From Streptomyces musisoli (GTDB taxonomy: Bacteria; Actinomycetota; Actinomycetes; Streptomycetales; Streptomycetaceae), in the NCBI RefSeq assembly GCF_016741855.1, contig NZ_JAERRH010000029.1, positions 1 to 60,413 on the forward strand: 60,413 bases of DNA, written 5' to 3'. Shown piece by piece: positions 41,966-51,148 of this stretch. The notes beneath the pieces were generated by a model. That model was not told the origin of the DNA. It made no database searches and saw only the letters and a list, made by a program, of their open reading frames with translations. The first letter of the stretch is position 1, and each line of letters opens with the position of its first letter. The translations under genes and the position numbers were made by a program.

Positions 41966-41989
41966 GGCCAACGACCGTGCCACCGGCCA

Positions 41990-42011
41990 CCTGAACGCAT
42001 CCTGAGTGCGC
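41990..42011. promoter_or_regulatory. Direct-repeat operator, copy 2
   Basis: CCTGAACGCAT followed by CCTGAGTGCGC, again an 11-bp period, 25-46 bp upstream of the copy B start codon. The first half is identical to the first half of copy 1 at 41096, which argues for one shared regulator. Confidence 0.6.
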
Positions 42012-42230
42012 GCATGCGATCTCTCGGTTTCGTGTCGGTGGCCGACCAGCCCGCAGGTCGGCTTGCGCCCGAAAGTGCGGCGGACTTCGCTTACGACCTG
42101 GCGGTACGTTCGGCTCTGGTGCTGCGCCGGCGCTGCCCGCTTCGCCTCCACGCTCGCACCACCGGCAGTCGGTCCCTGAGCGTGTCGGTAGGTCCGGGGC
42201 GCGGGGGAGCGTACGGCAGAATTCCCGTCC

Positions 42231-42719
42231 ATGGGAGTTCTCGCCGAGTTGGAAGCCGGCATGGCAGAGCTGTCTACGCCGACGCGGGTGTACGTGGCAG
42301 CCGGGCGCTTCACCGAGCCACAACCCGACCTGCCAGAGCTGGCGGGCCGGATCCGTACGCTGCTGGCCGCGGTCGCGGTGGACGAGGCCTGGCGGCGCTT
42401 CCTGCTCGGGTACGCGCCGCCGTGCGTCCCCGAAATCTGCGCCGCTCTGGAACCGGTGGAGATGGACGCGGCCGCCTCGTTCCTGACCCGTCTCGCGGCC
42501 GCCGACCTGGTCTGGCCGAGCCACCGGCACCTGCCCGTCGAGACCGCCGAACGCGCGGCGGACCGGGTGGTGTCCCTGCTCGGAGCGGAGGCCAGCTGGT
42601 GGACCAACCACGACGCCGGATGCGGCGCGGTGAACGGGCTCACCCCGGTGTTCGACAGCCTGCTCGCAGGGACGGACGGTGAGCACTTCGCGGTGGCCCT
42701 GCAGATCGCCGACGACTGA
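42231..42719 (+). CDS. Hypothetical protein, helical
   Basis: A 162-aa acidic, helix-rich protein with no signal peptide or membrane segment. Features include P-P-C-V-P-E-I-C-A-A-L-E and W-W-T-N-H-D-A-G-C-G-A-V-N-G-L. I do not recognise the family. The start at ATG 42231 has a poor ribosome site; ATG 42261 is an alternative. Its codon pattern is that of a real streptomycete gene. It stands alone, followed by a region of gene debris. Confidence 0.55.
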   Translation: MGVLAELEAGMAELSTPTRVYVAAGRFTEPQPDLPELAGRIRTLLAAVAVDEAWRRFLLGYAPPCVPEICAALEPVEMDAAASFLTRLAAADLVWPSHRHLPVETAERAADRVVSLLGAEASWWTNHDAGCGAVNGLTPVFDSLLAGTDGEHFAVALQIADD

Positions 42720-42955
42720 TCGCCCCGTAGGGGAGGGATCATCAGTACATCCGCGTGCGGGGCGAGGTCAGCGCACGGCCACCCGGCTCGAGCAGGGCAA
42801 CGCGCAGCTGACCGAAGCCCTGCAAGCGAGCCAGGCGATCTGGCGGCGGCCCGGGAGGCGAATCGTGAGCTGACCCGGGCGATCGACCAGCGGGGGGTGC
42901 GCCCCTATGTCTTGTCTTTGGTCAAGGGAAACGAGGGTGCGTCGGAGCGCCGGAC

Positions 42956-43030
42956 GTGCGTGTCCCGGATGCCTCGATGGAGGGCTGGCAGGCGGGCCTT
43001 GATCTTGTCGCGGAGAAGGGCTGGAAGTGC
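42956..43030 (+). pseudogene. 5' fragment of a conserved hypothetical gene
   Basis: Twenty-five codons (M-R-V-P-D-A-S-M-E-G-W-Q-A-G-L-D-L-V-A-E-K-G-W) resemble the start of a conserved streptomycete protein, then the frame loses any resemblance. The surrounding 42720-43642 (over 900 bp) is otherwise gene debris: a coiled-coil-like stretch around 42780-42880 (E-Q-G-N-A-Q-L-T-E-A-L-Q) and a QP-rich tail at 43440-43646 (Q-Q-P-V-V-T-P-H-A-P-A-Q-A-P-A-P-V-Q-Q), neither with an intact start. Confidence 0.45.
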
Positions 43031-43642
43031 CGGCGGCTGGTCACCACCCTCACTGGCCTCGGGCTCGTCCTCGTCGGTGGCCACGGCCTGCGGATGAGGG
43101 TCTGCGCATGGCCGCCGCGTAGTAGGTGCTGTCCAGGGCGTACATCCCCGGTCGGTCGCGGATGCTCTCGATCAGCTCTCTGTCAGTCACGCAGCGCCTC
43201 AGGAAACGAAGTCGATGTCGCCATGGAAGTCGTCATGCCGCGTCCCTCTCCGCTCAGCTTCCGTACGTGATCAGCAGGATGAACCCGACCCCGAAGAGGG
43301 TAAGGCGCGTCTGCTTCGTCGGTCACCGAGTGGTTCTCCTGCATGCGGACATCATGGAAGCGCGGACTGCCGCGACTCGTGTCGATCGTGATCACCGTTG
43401 CGGCCGCAGTTCCCGCCGCCGACCGCCCCGGCGTCGTAGCAGCGGCAGCACGCCACCCCCGAGCCGCAGCCGGTTGGAGCCGCCCACCCCGACGCGCAGC
43501 AGCCCGTCGTGACACCCCACGCACCGGCTCAGGCCCCGGCGCCGGTCCAGCAGCCGGTCGTGCACCAGCAGCCCGCACCGGCCCAGCAAATTGCAGGAGA
43601 CGCTGCCGGGGCAGCAGTCGTAAGGGCCAGCTGGGTGAAGGT

Positions 43643-44329
43643 CTAGGCGCCCCGGCGCGGGGCGATCAGACCCGTCTCGTAGGCGAAGACGACGGCCTGG
43701 ACCCGGTCGCGCAGGTCCAGCTTCGACAGGATGCGGCCGACGTGGCTCTTGACCGTGGTCGGGCTGAGGAACAGCCGGGAGGCGAGTTCGGCATTGCTGA
43801 GGCCCGTCGCCAGCAGACGGAGCACCTCGAGCTCGCGCGGGGTCAGGTCGGACAGATCGCGGTGCGCGGCGATGGTCTGCGGTTCGTAGCGATGGGCGAA
43901 CCGCTCGATCAGCCGACGAGTGATGGCGGGCGCGAGGAGAGCGTCGCCGGACTGCACCAGGCGTAGGGCGGAGACCAGGTGTTCGGGGGCGACGTCCTTG
44001 AGTAGGAAGCCGCTGGCGCCGGCCGTGAGCGCGGCGTAGACATAGTGGTCGAGGTCGTATGTGGTGAGGATGATGACCCGCGTTCCATCCGGGCCGGCGT
44101 CGCCGAGGATGCGCCTGGTGGCCTCGATGCCGTCCATCTCCGGCATCCGGATGTCCATGAGGACCACGTCGGGCCGCGTACGGCGGACCGCTGCGACGGC
44201 CTCGGCCCCTTCGGCTGCCTCGGCCGTCACTTCGATGCCGTCCGCGGCCAGGATCATCTTGAAACCGGTGCGTACGAGGGCTTGGTCGTCGGCGATGACG
44301 GCGCGCAGCGGTGGCTGGTCCTTGTTCAT
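43643..44329 (-). CDS. NarL/LuxR-type response regulator
   Basis: A 228-aa response regulator. The receiver shows A-D-D-Q, the phosphoacceptor D59 in L-M-D-I-R-M-P-E-M-D-G, and K in L-L-K-D-V. The LuxR HTH reads L-T-P-R-E-L-E-V-L-R-L-L-A-T-G-L-S-N-A-E-L-A and T-V-K-S-H-V-G-R-I-L. It overlaps its kinase by 4 bp and is divergent from an ABC exporter, its likely target. Confidence 0.95.
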   Translation of the reverse strand: MNKDQPPLRAVIADDQALVRTGFKMILAADGIEVTAEAAEGAEAVAAVRRTRPDVVLMDIRMPEMDGIEATRRILGDAGPDGTRVIILTTYDLDHYVYAALTAGASGFLLKDVAPEHLVSALRLVQSGDALLAPAITRRLIERFAHRYEPQTIAAHRDLSDLTPRELEVLRLLATGLSNAELASRLFLSPTTVKSHVGRILSKLDLRDRVQAVVFAYETGLIAPRRGA

Positions 44330-45627
44330 ATGGTGCTCCGCGGGATACGGGCGGTGACCCGGTATCCGCCGGCCTTTGCCGGCCCGGCCGTCAGCTCGCC
44401 CTGGTAGACGGCCAACCGCTCGCGCAGCCCCATGTGGCCTCGGCCGTTGCTCTCCACCGGCGGGGATTCCTTGGCGCCGTCGGTGTCCGTGACCTCGATC
44501 TCCAGCCGGTCGTCGGTGTAACCGATGGCGACGGACGCCTGCGCGCCGCGCGCATGTTTGATCGTGTTGGTCAGCGCCTCCTGTACGACGCGATACGCCG
44601 CGAGGTCCACCCCGGGTGGCAGCGGATCCGGCGGCAGCGACACCTCGACGCTCACGGGCGTCCCGGCGGCGCGTACTCGTGCGACCAGCGCGTCGAGCTG
44701 CGCGAGCCCGGGCTGGGGCTCCAGGCCGTCGGGCCTCTCGTGGTCCGTGGCGGCCAACAGACCCATCACATGGCGCAGTTCGGCCATGGCGGCCCGGCCG
44801 CCCGCCTCGACGGCCAGCAGTGCCTCCTTCGACTGCTCGGGCATCATGTCCATCACTTTGCGGGCCGCGCCTGCCTGGATCACCATCACGCTCACATTGT
44901 GGGTCACGACGTCGTGCAGTTCGGCGGCAATGCGGGCGCGCTCTTCCTCGACGGCCCGGCGCGTGGCGTCTTCCTGAGCCTCCTGCAGTTGTGTGACCCG
45001 GTCCCGGCTGGAGGCCAGCCGCAGTTGCAGGAAGCGGACGAGGCTGGCCAGCATCCCGGCCACCAGCAGCACGAATCCCGGGCTGGACCATCCCGGGAGC
45101 ACAGGGTCCGCGTTGCGGAAAGCGACACCGGACAGCGCGGCGGCGATCACCAGGACGGCAATCGCCGCTATCCGGTATCGGCTGTATACGACGGCACTGT
45201 AAGCGCCGATGACACAGGCCAGGACGGTCATCCAGGAGGCGGAGCCGCCGATGGCCAGTGCCGCGCCCAGTACCGCCACGAACTGGGTCAGCGGATACCG
45301 GCGCCGGAGTGCCAGCGACAGCGTCGACAGGACGACCAAGGCCCAGGGCACGGGGGAGGGCTCGTCCTCCACGGGTGCCTGACCAGGCACGGGCGGCGGG
45401 GGCGGGGCCGGGGCCCCGGCCCCGACGTTGGCCTTCGGGTCGATGTTCACCGGCCCGTCGCCGGGATAGCGCACTGCCACGAACAGGGCGATGACAGTCA
45501 GGACGACCGCCAGCGCCACATCGGTGCGCACCACTCGCCGGGACAGCGGGGCGGCCTTCGCCTCCGGGCGTAACGCGTCGATGAGCTGCTGATGCCGGCT
45601 GCGCCGGTCTTCCTTCTCCATCCCCAC
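44326..45627 (-). CDS. NarL-type sensor histidine kinase
   Basis: A 433-aa kinase of the HisKA_3 type. The N-terminal half has two pairs of membrane helices (about 35-55, 95-115, 125-160, 170-195) with a Pro-rich loop (A-P-A-P-P-P-P-P-V-P). Next come E-E-R-A-R-I-A-A-E-L-H-D-V-V-T-H-N (phospho-His) and the ATPase motif E-A-L-T-N-T-I-K-H-A. The start is GTG 45627 or ATG 45621. Paired with the LuxR regulator; faces the ABC exporter across about 215 bp containing the palindrome CCTCCGGAGG. Confidence 0.93.
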   Translation of the reverse strand: MGMEKEDRRSRHQQLIDALRPEAKAAPLSRRVVRTDVALAVVLTVIALFVAVRYPGDGPVNIDPKANVGAGAPAPPPPPVPGQAPVEDEPSPVPWALVVLSTLSLALRRRYPLTQFVAVLGAALAIGGSASWMTVLACVIGAYSAVVYSRYRIAAIAVLVIAAALSGVAFRNADPVLPGWSSPGFVLLVAGMLASLVRFLQLRLASSRDRVTQLQEAQEDATRRAVEEERARIAAELHDVVTHNVSVMVIQAGAARKVMDMMPEQSKEALLAVEAGGRAAMAELRHVMGLLAATDHERPDGLEPQPGLAQLDALVARVRAAGTPVSVEVSLPPDPLPPGVDLAAYRVVQEALTNTIKHARGAQASVAIGYTDDRLEIEVTDTDGAKESPPVESNGRGHMGLRERLAVYQGELTAGPAKAGGYRVTARIPRSTI

Positions 45628-45841
45628 ATTGTGTTGCGCTCTCCGCCCGGCCCGCGTCCGCCTGTCCGTTCAGGGAGTTGTCCGAGAGGACTCCTTCTCA
45701 GGTATGACTCCGCGGCCGAATCCTCCGGAGGAAGGGGCTGATGTCGGTTCCGCGGCCGACGCGCCCCGTCCGCGGCAGCCTCTAGCTTCGCGGGGCCGGC
45801 AACGGCATGTACCTCGCGACCCTGAAGGACGGACAACTCGT

Positions 45842-46534
45842 ATGCATCAATTGATCGAGCTGGAGGGTGCGGCGAAGCGCTACGACAGCGCAAGCGCGCC
45901 GGCGCTCGGACCCCTCACGCTCAGTGTCGCCAAGGGTGAGGCGCTTGCCGTGACGGGCCCTTCCGGCAGCGGCAAGTCCACGCTGCTGAACCTTGTCGCC
46001 GGCCTGGACAAGCCGACCGATGGCGCGGTGGTCGTGGCCGGGCGGCGGATCGACCAGCTGAGCGAGCACGCCCTCGCCAGGTTCCGTCGCGAGCACATCG
46101 GCATGGCCTTCCAGTTCTTCAATCTTCTCGACGACCTCACTGTCACCGACAACATCCAGCTCCCGGCCCAGCTGACCGGGACCAGCCGGCGCAAGGCCGC
46201 GGCCCGCGCGGGTGAGCTCATGGAGATGCTGGGCATCCAAAAGCACGCCCGCGCCTATCCAGGACGGCTGTCCGGAGGTGAACGCCAACGGGTGGCGGTC
46301 GCCAGGGCGTTGATCAACAGGCCCGCGCTGCTGCTCGCTGACGAGCCCACCGGTGCGCTCGACACCGCCTCGGGCCACGACGTCCGCAATCTGCTGATGG
46401 ATCTGCACCGCGCCGGGCAGACCATCGTGCTGGTGACGCATGACCTGGCGCTGGCGGAGGCGTGCGCGAGCCGCACGATTCACCTGGTCGACGGTCAGGT
46501 CGCCCTCGACTCGTATGCGCAGGCCGTCCGATGA
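45842..46534 (+). CDS. ABC transporter ATP-binding protein (MacB/LolD type)
   Basis: A 230-aa ATPase with Walker A G-P-S-G-S-G-K-S-T, the Q-loop F-Q-F-F-N-L-L, signature L-S-G-G-E-R-Q-R, Walker B L-L-L-A-D-E-P-T-G-A-L-D and the H-loop T-H-D. This subfamily drives FtsX-like permeases that expel antimicrobials or lipids by a mechanotransmission mechanism. It overlaps the permease gene by 4 bp and is divergent from a two-component system, an arrangement typical of cell-envelope stress modules. Confidence 0.95.
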   Translation: MHQLIELEGAAKRYDSASAPALGPLTLSVAKGEALAVTGPSGSGKSTLLNLVAGLDKPTDGAVVVAGRRIDQLSEHALARFRREHIGMAFQFFNLLDDLTVTDNIQLPAQLTGTSRRKAAARAGELMEMLGIQKHARAYPGRLSGGERQRVAVARALINRPALLLADEPTGALDTASGHDVRNLLMDLHRAGQTIVLVTHDLALAEACASRTIHLVDGQVALDSYAQAVR

Positions 46535-48948
46535 GCCTGTTCGGTACCGGCGCGCTGGGCCGGGTCGTCCGCTCCGGGGTGGGCCGGCGGCGGGTGCAGA
46601 CGGTGGTGATCGCCGTGGCCACGTTGGTGGCCGTGGCCTCGGCCGTGGTCGCCGGGTCGCTGATGGTCGCCGCGGCCGCACCCTTCGACCGCGCGTTCGG
46701 GAAGCAGCGGGGTGCGCACATCACGGCACAATTCGATCCCGTCAAGGTGAGCGCGGCGCAACTGGCGGAGACCGGGAAGCTGGCCGGCGTCACCGCGATC
46801 GCGGGGCCGTACCCGTCCACGGCGTTCCGCCCGGTGGATCAGGCGGGCTTCCGCATGCCGACGCTGACCCTGGTCGGGCGGTCCGGTCCGGACGGCGACG
46901 TGGACCGTGTGGATCTGAAGTCCGGCCGGTGGCCGCAGAAGCCGGGCGAGATCGTGCTCGCCGCATCGTTCGAGGGGCCTGCCATCGAGATCGGCTCCAC
47001 CCTGAAGGCTTCGGGCGCCGCGAACGCCCAGACGCTTTCGATCGTCGGCTTCGTCGTGTCGGCCGGCAAGACCGCCGACGCCTGGGCGACACCCGCGCAG
47101 GTCGAGGTGCTGGGGTCGGAGGGCCGCCCGGTCACCAGTCAGATGCTCTACCGCTTCGAGTCCGCAAGCACGAAGGAGCAGATTCTCGCCGACCGGAAGA
47201 AGCTCGCCGCCTCCGTAGGGTCCGGGGCGCTGCTGGGTACCCGGTCCTGGCTGGACACCAAGCGCGCCGCTGATCAGGGTGCGGCGGCGACCGTCCCGTT
47301 CGTGACGGCTTTCGGTGCGCTCGGCATCGTGATGTCGGTGATCATCGTGAGCAGTGTCATCAGCGGTGCGGTCGGCACCAGCCTGCGCAGAATCGGCATC
47401 CTCAAGGCCATCGGCTTCACTCCGCGTGAGGTCGTACGTGCCTACGTGGCCCAGGCACTGATTCCGGCCGGCGCCGGCATCGCCGCAGGGGTCGTCCTGG
47501 GAAACCTCCTGGCAGCGCCGCTGCTGGGGGACACCCAGGAGATGTACGGCACCGCCTCGCTTTCGACGGCCTGGTGGGTGGACGTCGCGGTGCCGGCCAC
47601 CACCCTGGTCGTCGTGGGGCTCGCCGCGCTGATTCCCGCACTACGGGCCGGAAGGCTGCGTACGGTCGAGGCCATCGCGGTGGGGAGGTCGCCGCGCACG
47701 GGCCGCGGCCAGTGGGCGCACCGGGCGATCGGGCGGCTGCCGCTGCCACGACCGGTGACCTACGGGCTCGCCACCCCCTTCACGCATCCGGTCCGCACCC
47801 TCGCGATGCTGCTCGCGGTGGCGTTCGGAACGGTCGCGACGACCTTCGCGGTGGGGCTCACCTCGTCCCTGAGCGAGGTCGGCGCCTCTCAGGACACCGA
47901 CGGCCGTGCCGCGGTCACGGTCACGACAACCAAGCTGAACAACGTCGCTCCCCCTCCGCCTCCTCCTGTAGGGGGCAGCGCGGCAAGCCCGACTCCCGCG
48001 GGTGACGGCGTGGCAAGCACGTCCAAACCCAAGGTCGCCGCACCGGCGAAGGTGCGGTCTGCCATCACGTCCCAGGCGGGCACGGGATCGTACTACGGCA
48101 AGGCCCAGAGCGAGGTCGCCGTGGCCGGGATCTCCGGATCGGTTCAGGCCGGCCTCTACGAGGGTGATTCGCGCTCCGGCAGCTACGAGATGCTCTCCGG
48201 GCACTGGATCACCGGTAAGGGGCAGGTCGTGGTGCCCACGCGCTTCCTGGAAAGAACGAGCACCGAGATCGGTGACACGGTGCGGGTGACCTACGAGAAG
48301 GAGACCGCGAACCTACGGATCGTGGGCGAGTCCTTCGACACCTCGGGCAACGAGCTGGAGATCCACGCGGACATGGCCAACTTCCGGTCGGCCGAGCCCA
48401 GTACCTTCCTCGTCGGGGTGATGCCCGGTGTCTCCGCCGACGAGTACGCCCAGAAGCTCGCCGCGGTCTTGCAGCCGCTGGGCGGCGACGCTGCGACCAA
48501 CGCCCCCTCGGAGCAGAAGGGCGTCATCCTCATCATGGATGCGATGGCGGTGCTGCTCACCCTCATGCTGGTCTCCGTGGCGGGCCTCGGCGTACTCAAC
48601 TCTGTCATCCTGGACACCCGGGAACGTGTCCACGACCTGGGCGTCTGCAAGGCGATCGGCATGTCGCCGCGGCAGACCATGAGCCTCGTGCTCGCCTCGG
48701 TGACCGCGATCGGGGTGGTCGGAGGGCTGATCGGCGTACCGGCGGGGTACGCGCTGCACCACGTGGTCATGCCGGTGATGGGGCGTGCCGTAGGCACCCG
48801 TATGCCATCGTCGGTCCTCGATGTGTACGGACCTGGCGAGTTGCTCCTGCTGGGGCTGGGCGGGTTCGTGCTCGCGATGTCGGGCGCGCTGGTTCCGGCC
48901 GGCTGGGCGGCCAAGGCCCGTACGGCCACGGCGCTGCGCACCGAGTAG
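46531..48948 (+). CDS. FtsX-like ABC permease
   Basis: An 805-aa permease in which two FtsX domains flank large extracytoplasmic loops. There is one helix at about 25-50, three at about 250-380, then one at about 430-450 and three near the C-terminus (V-L-L-T-L-M-L-V-S-V-A-G-L-G). A low-complexity Pro-rich linker (A-P-P-P-P-P-P-V-G-G) lies at about residue 475. It partners the preceding ATPase and is probably under the divergent NarL-type system. Substrate unknown; peptide antibiotic export or lipoprotein release are possible. Confidence 0.93.
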   Translation: MSLFGTGALGRVVRSGVGRRRVQTVVIAVATLVAVASAVVAGSLMVAAAAPFDRAFGKQRGAHITAQFDPVKVSAAQLAETGKLAGVTAIAGPYPSTAFRPVDQAGFRMPTLTLVGRSGPDGDVDRVDLKSGRWPQKPGEIVLAASFEGPAIEIGSTLKASGAANAQTLSIVGFVVSAGKTADAWATPAQVEVLGSEGRPVTSQMLYRFESASTKEQILADRKKLAASVGSGALLGTRSWLDTKRAADQGAAATVPFVTAFGALGIVMSVIIVSSVISGAVGTSLRRIGILKAIGFTPREVVRAYVAQALIPAGAGIAAGVVLGNLLAAPLLGDTQEMYGTASLSTAWWVDVAVPATTLVVVGLAALIPALRAGRLRTVEAIAVGRSPRTGRGQWAHRAIGRLPLPRPVTYGLATPFTHPVRTLAMLLAVAFGTVATTFAVGLTSSLSEVGASQDTDGRAAVTVTTTKLNNVAPPPPPPVGGSAASPTPAGDGVASTSKPKVAAPAKVRSAITSQAGTGSYYGKAQSEVAVAGISGSVQAGLYEGDSRSGSYEMLSGHWITGKGQVVVPTRFLERTSTEIGDTVRVTYEKETANLRIVGESFDTSGNELEIHADMANFRSAEPSTFLVGVMPGVSADEYAQKLAAVLQPLGGDAATNAPSEQKGVILIMDAMAVLLTLMLVSVAGLGVLNSVILDTRERVHDLGVCKAIGMSPRQTMSLVLASVTAIGVVGGLIGVPAGYALHHVVMPVMGRAVGTRMPSSVLDVYGPGELLLLGLGGFVLAMSGALVPAGWAAKARTATALRTE

Positions 48949-49507
48949 CGTACGGCGGTCGGGCAGGAGACCGAGCAACGGGCCACCGGCTCCGCGCGGG
49001 CGCCGATTGCGTCGGCCATTCCCGCGAGCGAGGGAAATTCCGCGAGGAGGGCGGCGAACTCGGGCAGGTAGTCGCGGGTGCGCCAGAACCGGTCCTGCCA
49101 TCCAGGCTCGTCGGTGTCGGCATCCCCACCACCACCCGCATGACCCGGACTCAGATCACCGACGCCGTCTGCCGCCCCTACACCGCCGGAGTCGGTAGCG
49201 GACGAATCCGGTGATGGCCGGTGTCGGTCTCCCGGGTTTCCGATGCGGCAAGAATGTAGCCGATGCCACCTTTGACGAATCGAGAGGCGGGCCCCGCAAA
49301 CCCTGCCGCGCCGCCTGACCCGGAGTGCGCGCCGCGGCCCGGCAGTCGATCGGCTGACCGCCACAACGACGGCTCTGAACGGTCGCCGAGATATGCCCAG
49401 AAGGTGACTTTCTGGAGTTGGGCCAGTCGGATAGCAATGGTGCGGCGCCTGGCACGACCCGCCGACGGTCGGCGGCGATCCCCAGTGTGCCGAGGAAGGA
49501 ACGTCTC
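48949..49507. other. Noncoding stretch with a possible gene remnant
   Basis: No intact gene is supportable here. On the minus strand, around 48980-49130, one frame reads W-Q-D-R-F-W-R-T-R-D-Y-L-P-E-F-A and A-L-L-A-E-F-P-S-L-A-G-M, which looks like real protein but has no start or partner; it may be a fragment. The right end holds the promoter region of the secreted-protein gene. Confidence 0.35.
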
Positions 49508-49873
49508 GTGATCCGCACCCGTTTCGCCGTCACACTGGCGACCATGGCCGTCACCGCCCTGGCCGTCACCGCGAGTCCCGCCTCCGCGGCCCCCGGTGAC
49601 ACGGCCAACATGTGCGCCAGCGCCCTCACCCCGGACGGCTGGGTCGACGTCCAGTGGTGGAACAGCGCCGGGTGCGGATCCGGCTTCACGCCCAACATGA
49701 AGCAGATCAAGGATCTGAGAGGCTATCCCGTGGGTACGCAGGTCAACGCCTGCGCGTCTACCTGGCCGCCGGCCGGCTGGACCATCACCAGCACCTACTA
49801 CTCCAGCGGCTGTCGCTACTCCGCCGTCCCCAGCCTCAACCCCAACACCTGGACACTGAAGCGCACTTCCTGA
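49508..49873 (+). CDS. Small secreted cysteine-containing protein
   Basis: A 121-aa exported protein. The signal peptide (M-I-R-T-R-F-A-V-T-L, hydrophobic core, A-S-P-A-S-A/A-P-G) is clear. The mature protein of about 95 aa has four cysteines (M-C-A-S-A, G-C-G-S-G, A-C-A-S-T, G-C-R-Y-S) that could form two disulfides and several Trp/Tyr residues; two similar halves (W-V-D-V-Q-W-W-N-S-A-G-C and W-T-I-T-S-T-Y-Y-S-S-G-C) suggest an internal repeat. The GTG start has GGAAGGAACG. Function unknown. Confidence 0.8.
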   Translation: MIRTRFAVTLATMAVTALAVTASPASAAPGDTANMCASALTPDGWVDVQWWNSAGCGSGFTPNMKQIKDLRGYPVGTQVNACASTWPPAGWTITSTYYSSGCRYSAVPSLNPNTWTLKRTS

Positions 49874-49902
49874 CCTCACGTCGAAGTCAGAGCCAGAGCC
49901 GA

Positions 49903-49926
49903 AGCCGACCCTCCCGCGGGTCGGCT
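49903..49926 (+). terminator. Terminator hairpin after secreted-protein gene
   Basis: AGCCGACCC pairs with GGGTCGGCT around a 6-nt loop, 30 bp beyond the stop codon, and further imperfect pairing extends the stem. The following 49927-50125 shows no gene. Confidence 0.6.
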
Positions 49927-50125
49927 GCGGCTTCGCCGTTCTCGCCGGCCGACGCCCACGAGGCCCCCGGTGCGCGCCCGGATCCACCGACGACGGCCGG
50001 CTGCGCCGCCTGACCGTCCGTCTCCCAGCCGCCTACGATCGGACCTATTCGAGGCCCACAGCGCGGGTGCTGGTGAGCAGCGCCAACGAGTGTGTCAGCG
50101 TGCTGAGTCGCACCACCCGCGCCGG

Positions 50126-50341
50126 CTATGCAGCGGTCCCCGGTCCGGCCTCCCGTGGTTCCCCGTGCGGCCGGGTCAGCCCGTCATCCGTCACCAGCCG
50201 GCGCTCTGGCTCCGCCGCATCCAGCTCCCAGTAGTGCAGGCACTCCTCGCACCGGATCCCGTCGATCAGAACCTCGTCCTCCCCGTTCGGGCAGTCCGTC
50301 CCGTCCCCGCGCCCTACGCACACTTCCCCGGCAGACCCCAT
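50126..50341 (-). CDS. Small cysteine-containing hypothetical protein
   Basis: A 71-aa protein with four cysteines: C-V-G-R-G-D-G-T-D-C and C-E-E-C-L-H-Y-W-E, the latter a zinc-ribbon-like C-x2-C. It is acidic. The start at ATG 50341 (M-G-S-A-G) is chosen because the upstream frame is Arg-rich. I do not recognise it; it could be a small zinc-binding protein. It sits among debris. Confidence 0.45.
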   Translation of the reverse strand: MGSAGEVCVGRGDGTDCPNGEDEVLIDGIRCEECLHYWELDAAEPERRLVTDDGLTRPHGEPREAGPGTAA

Positions 50342-50494
50342 GCGTTCGACCGTGCGGCGCCTGGGCCGAGTGCGGGCAGAGGGCGTGACCGGCGCACAGG
50401 CGCTCGTGTCCGGCAACCCGTCCCAGCACCCGCCAATAGCCCCACGATGCGCCCTCTCGGCTCACCTTTGCTCGCGTGGTGAGGACGGCGCCTG

Positions 50495-50689
50495 TTACCA
50501 GCGCCCCTGGGCGTCGTACTCATCGTCGGTGAGGCCGGCGACCTTGGACCGTTCTTCCTCGGCGGATCGTTCCAGCTTGATCAACTCATCGGGGAGTGTC
50601 TGCCACGAGCAGGGTTCCCAAGCGGCGGGATCCGCGCCCCGTGATTCGCGGACTACCGTCTGATCGGGTAGAGCCGAGGCCTGGAGCAA
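50495..50689 (-). CDS. Short hypothetical ORF
   Basis: A 64-aa frame beginning at TTG 50689 after GAGGGGCG. The C-terminal half (E-L-I-K-L-E-R-S-A-E-E-E-R-S-K and L-T-D-D-E-Y-D-A-Q-G-R-W) is charged, helical and looks like genuine coding sequence, while the first 25 residues do not. It may be a gene remnant. Confidence 0.35.
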   Translation of the reverse strand: MLQASALPDQTVVRESRGADPAAWEPCSWQTLPDELIKLERSAEEERSKVAGLTDDEYDAQGRW

Positions 50690-50761
50690 GCGCCCCTCGC
50701 TAAGGGTGCCGTCATTGGCTCACCGTGACGCTGCCTTGAAGATCTTCATGCGATCTATTGG

Positions 50762-51148
50762 GTGAGCATCCCGTATGTGCTCGGGCTCGGCGTGTTGTCA
50801 GAAGCGATCGCGATCTTGACGACGGGGCTGGTCCGGGGCGGGGGAGAGGTGGCACCCGACTGGATCCCGGTCATCGGCGGCAGACGCATCCGACCGATGG
50901 CGGCCGCCGCCCCCGCTGTCCTCGGCGGCCTGATTCTCACCTTTCTGTTCACCAGTATCCCGATCGGCAACCGTCGTGAACTCACCTCCTACTGCGTCAT
51001 CGACACTGTCGAATACACCAGCGGTGCCTGGGAGACGCTTGCGACGGTGTGCGTCACCCCCATCGCCGTATGGGGCCCCCTCACCATCGCTCTGGCGATC
51101 GCCTACTACCGCCGCCGAACCGCGCTGTCGCTGGCTGAGAAGTTCTGA
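50762..51148 (+). pseudogene. 5'-truncated paralog of the 20923 membrane protein
   Basis: Reading from GTG 50762, 128 residues match the middle and end of the 189-aa membrane protein at 20923-21492: G-L-V-R-G-G-G-E-V-A-P-D-W-I-P against G-L-V-R-P-W-G-E-V-W-P-Q-W-V-P, and A-V-W-G-P-L-T-I-A against A-W-G-P-L-L-A-I-A. The homology continues upstream only to 50729, where a stop follows, so the first helix and start are missing. It could still be expressed from the GTG. Classed as a remnant. Confidence 0.6.

Noticed and set aside
42780..42900. Coiled-coil transposase-associated gene
   Set aside because: About 30 helical codons without start, stop context or continuing homology; too little to name.
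43440..43646. QP-rich protein converging on the LuxR regulator gene
   Set aside because: No start codon or upstream domain; an in-frame stop at 43437 leaves only a low-complexity tail.
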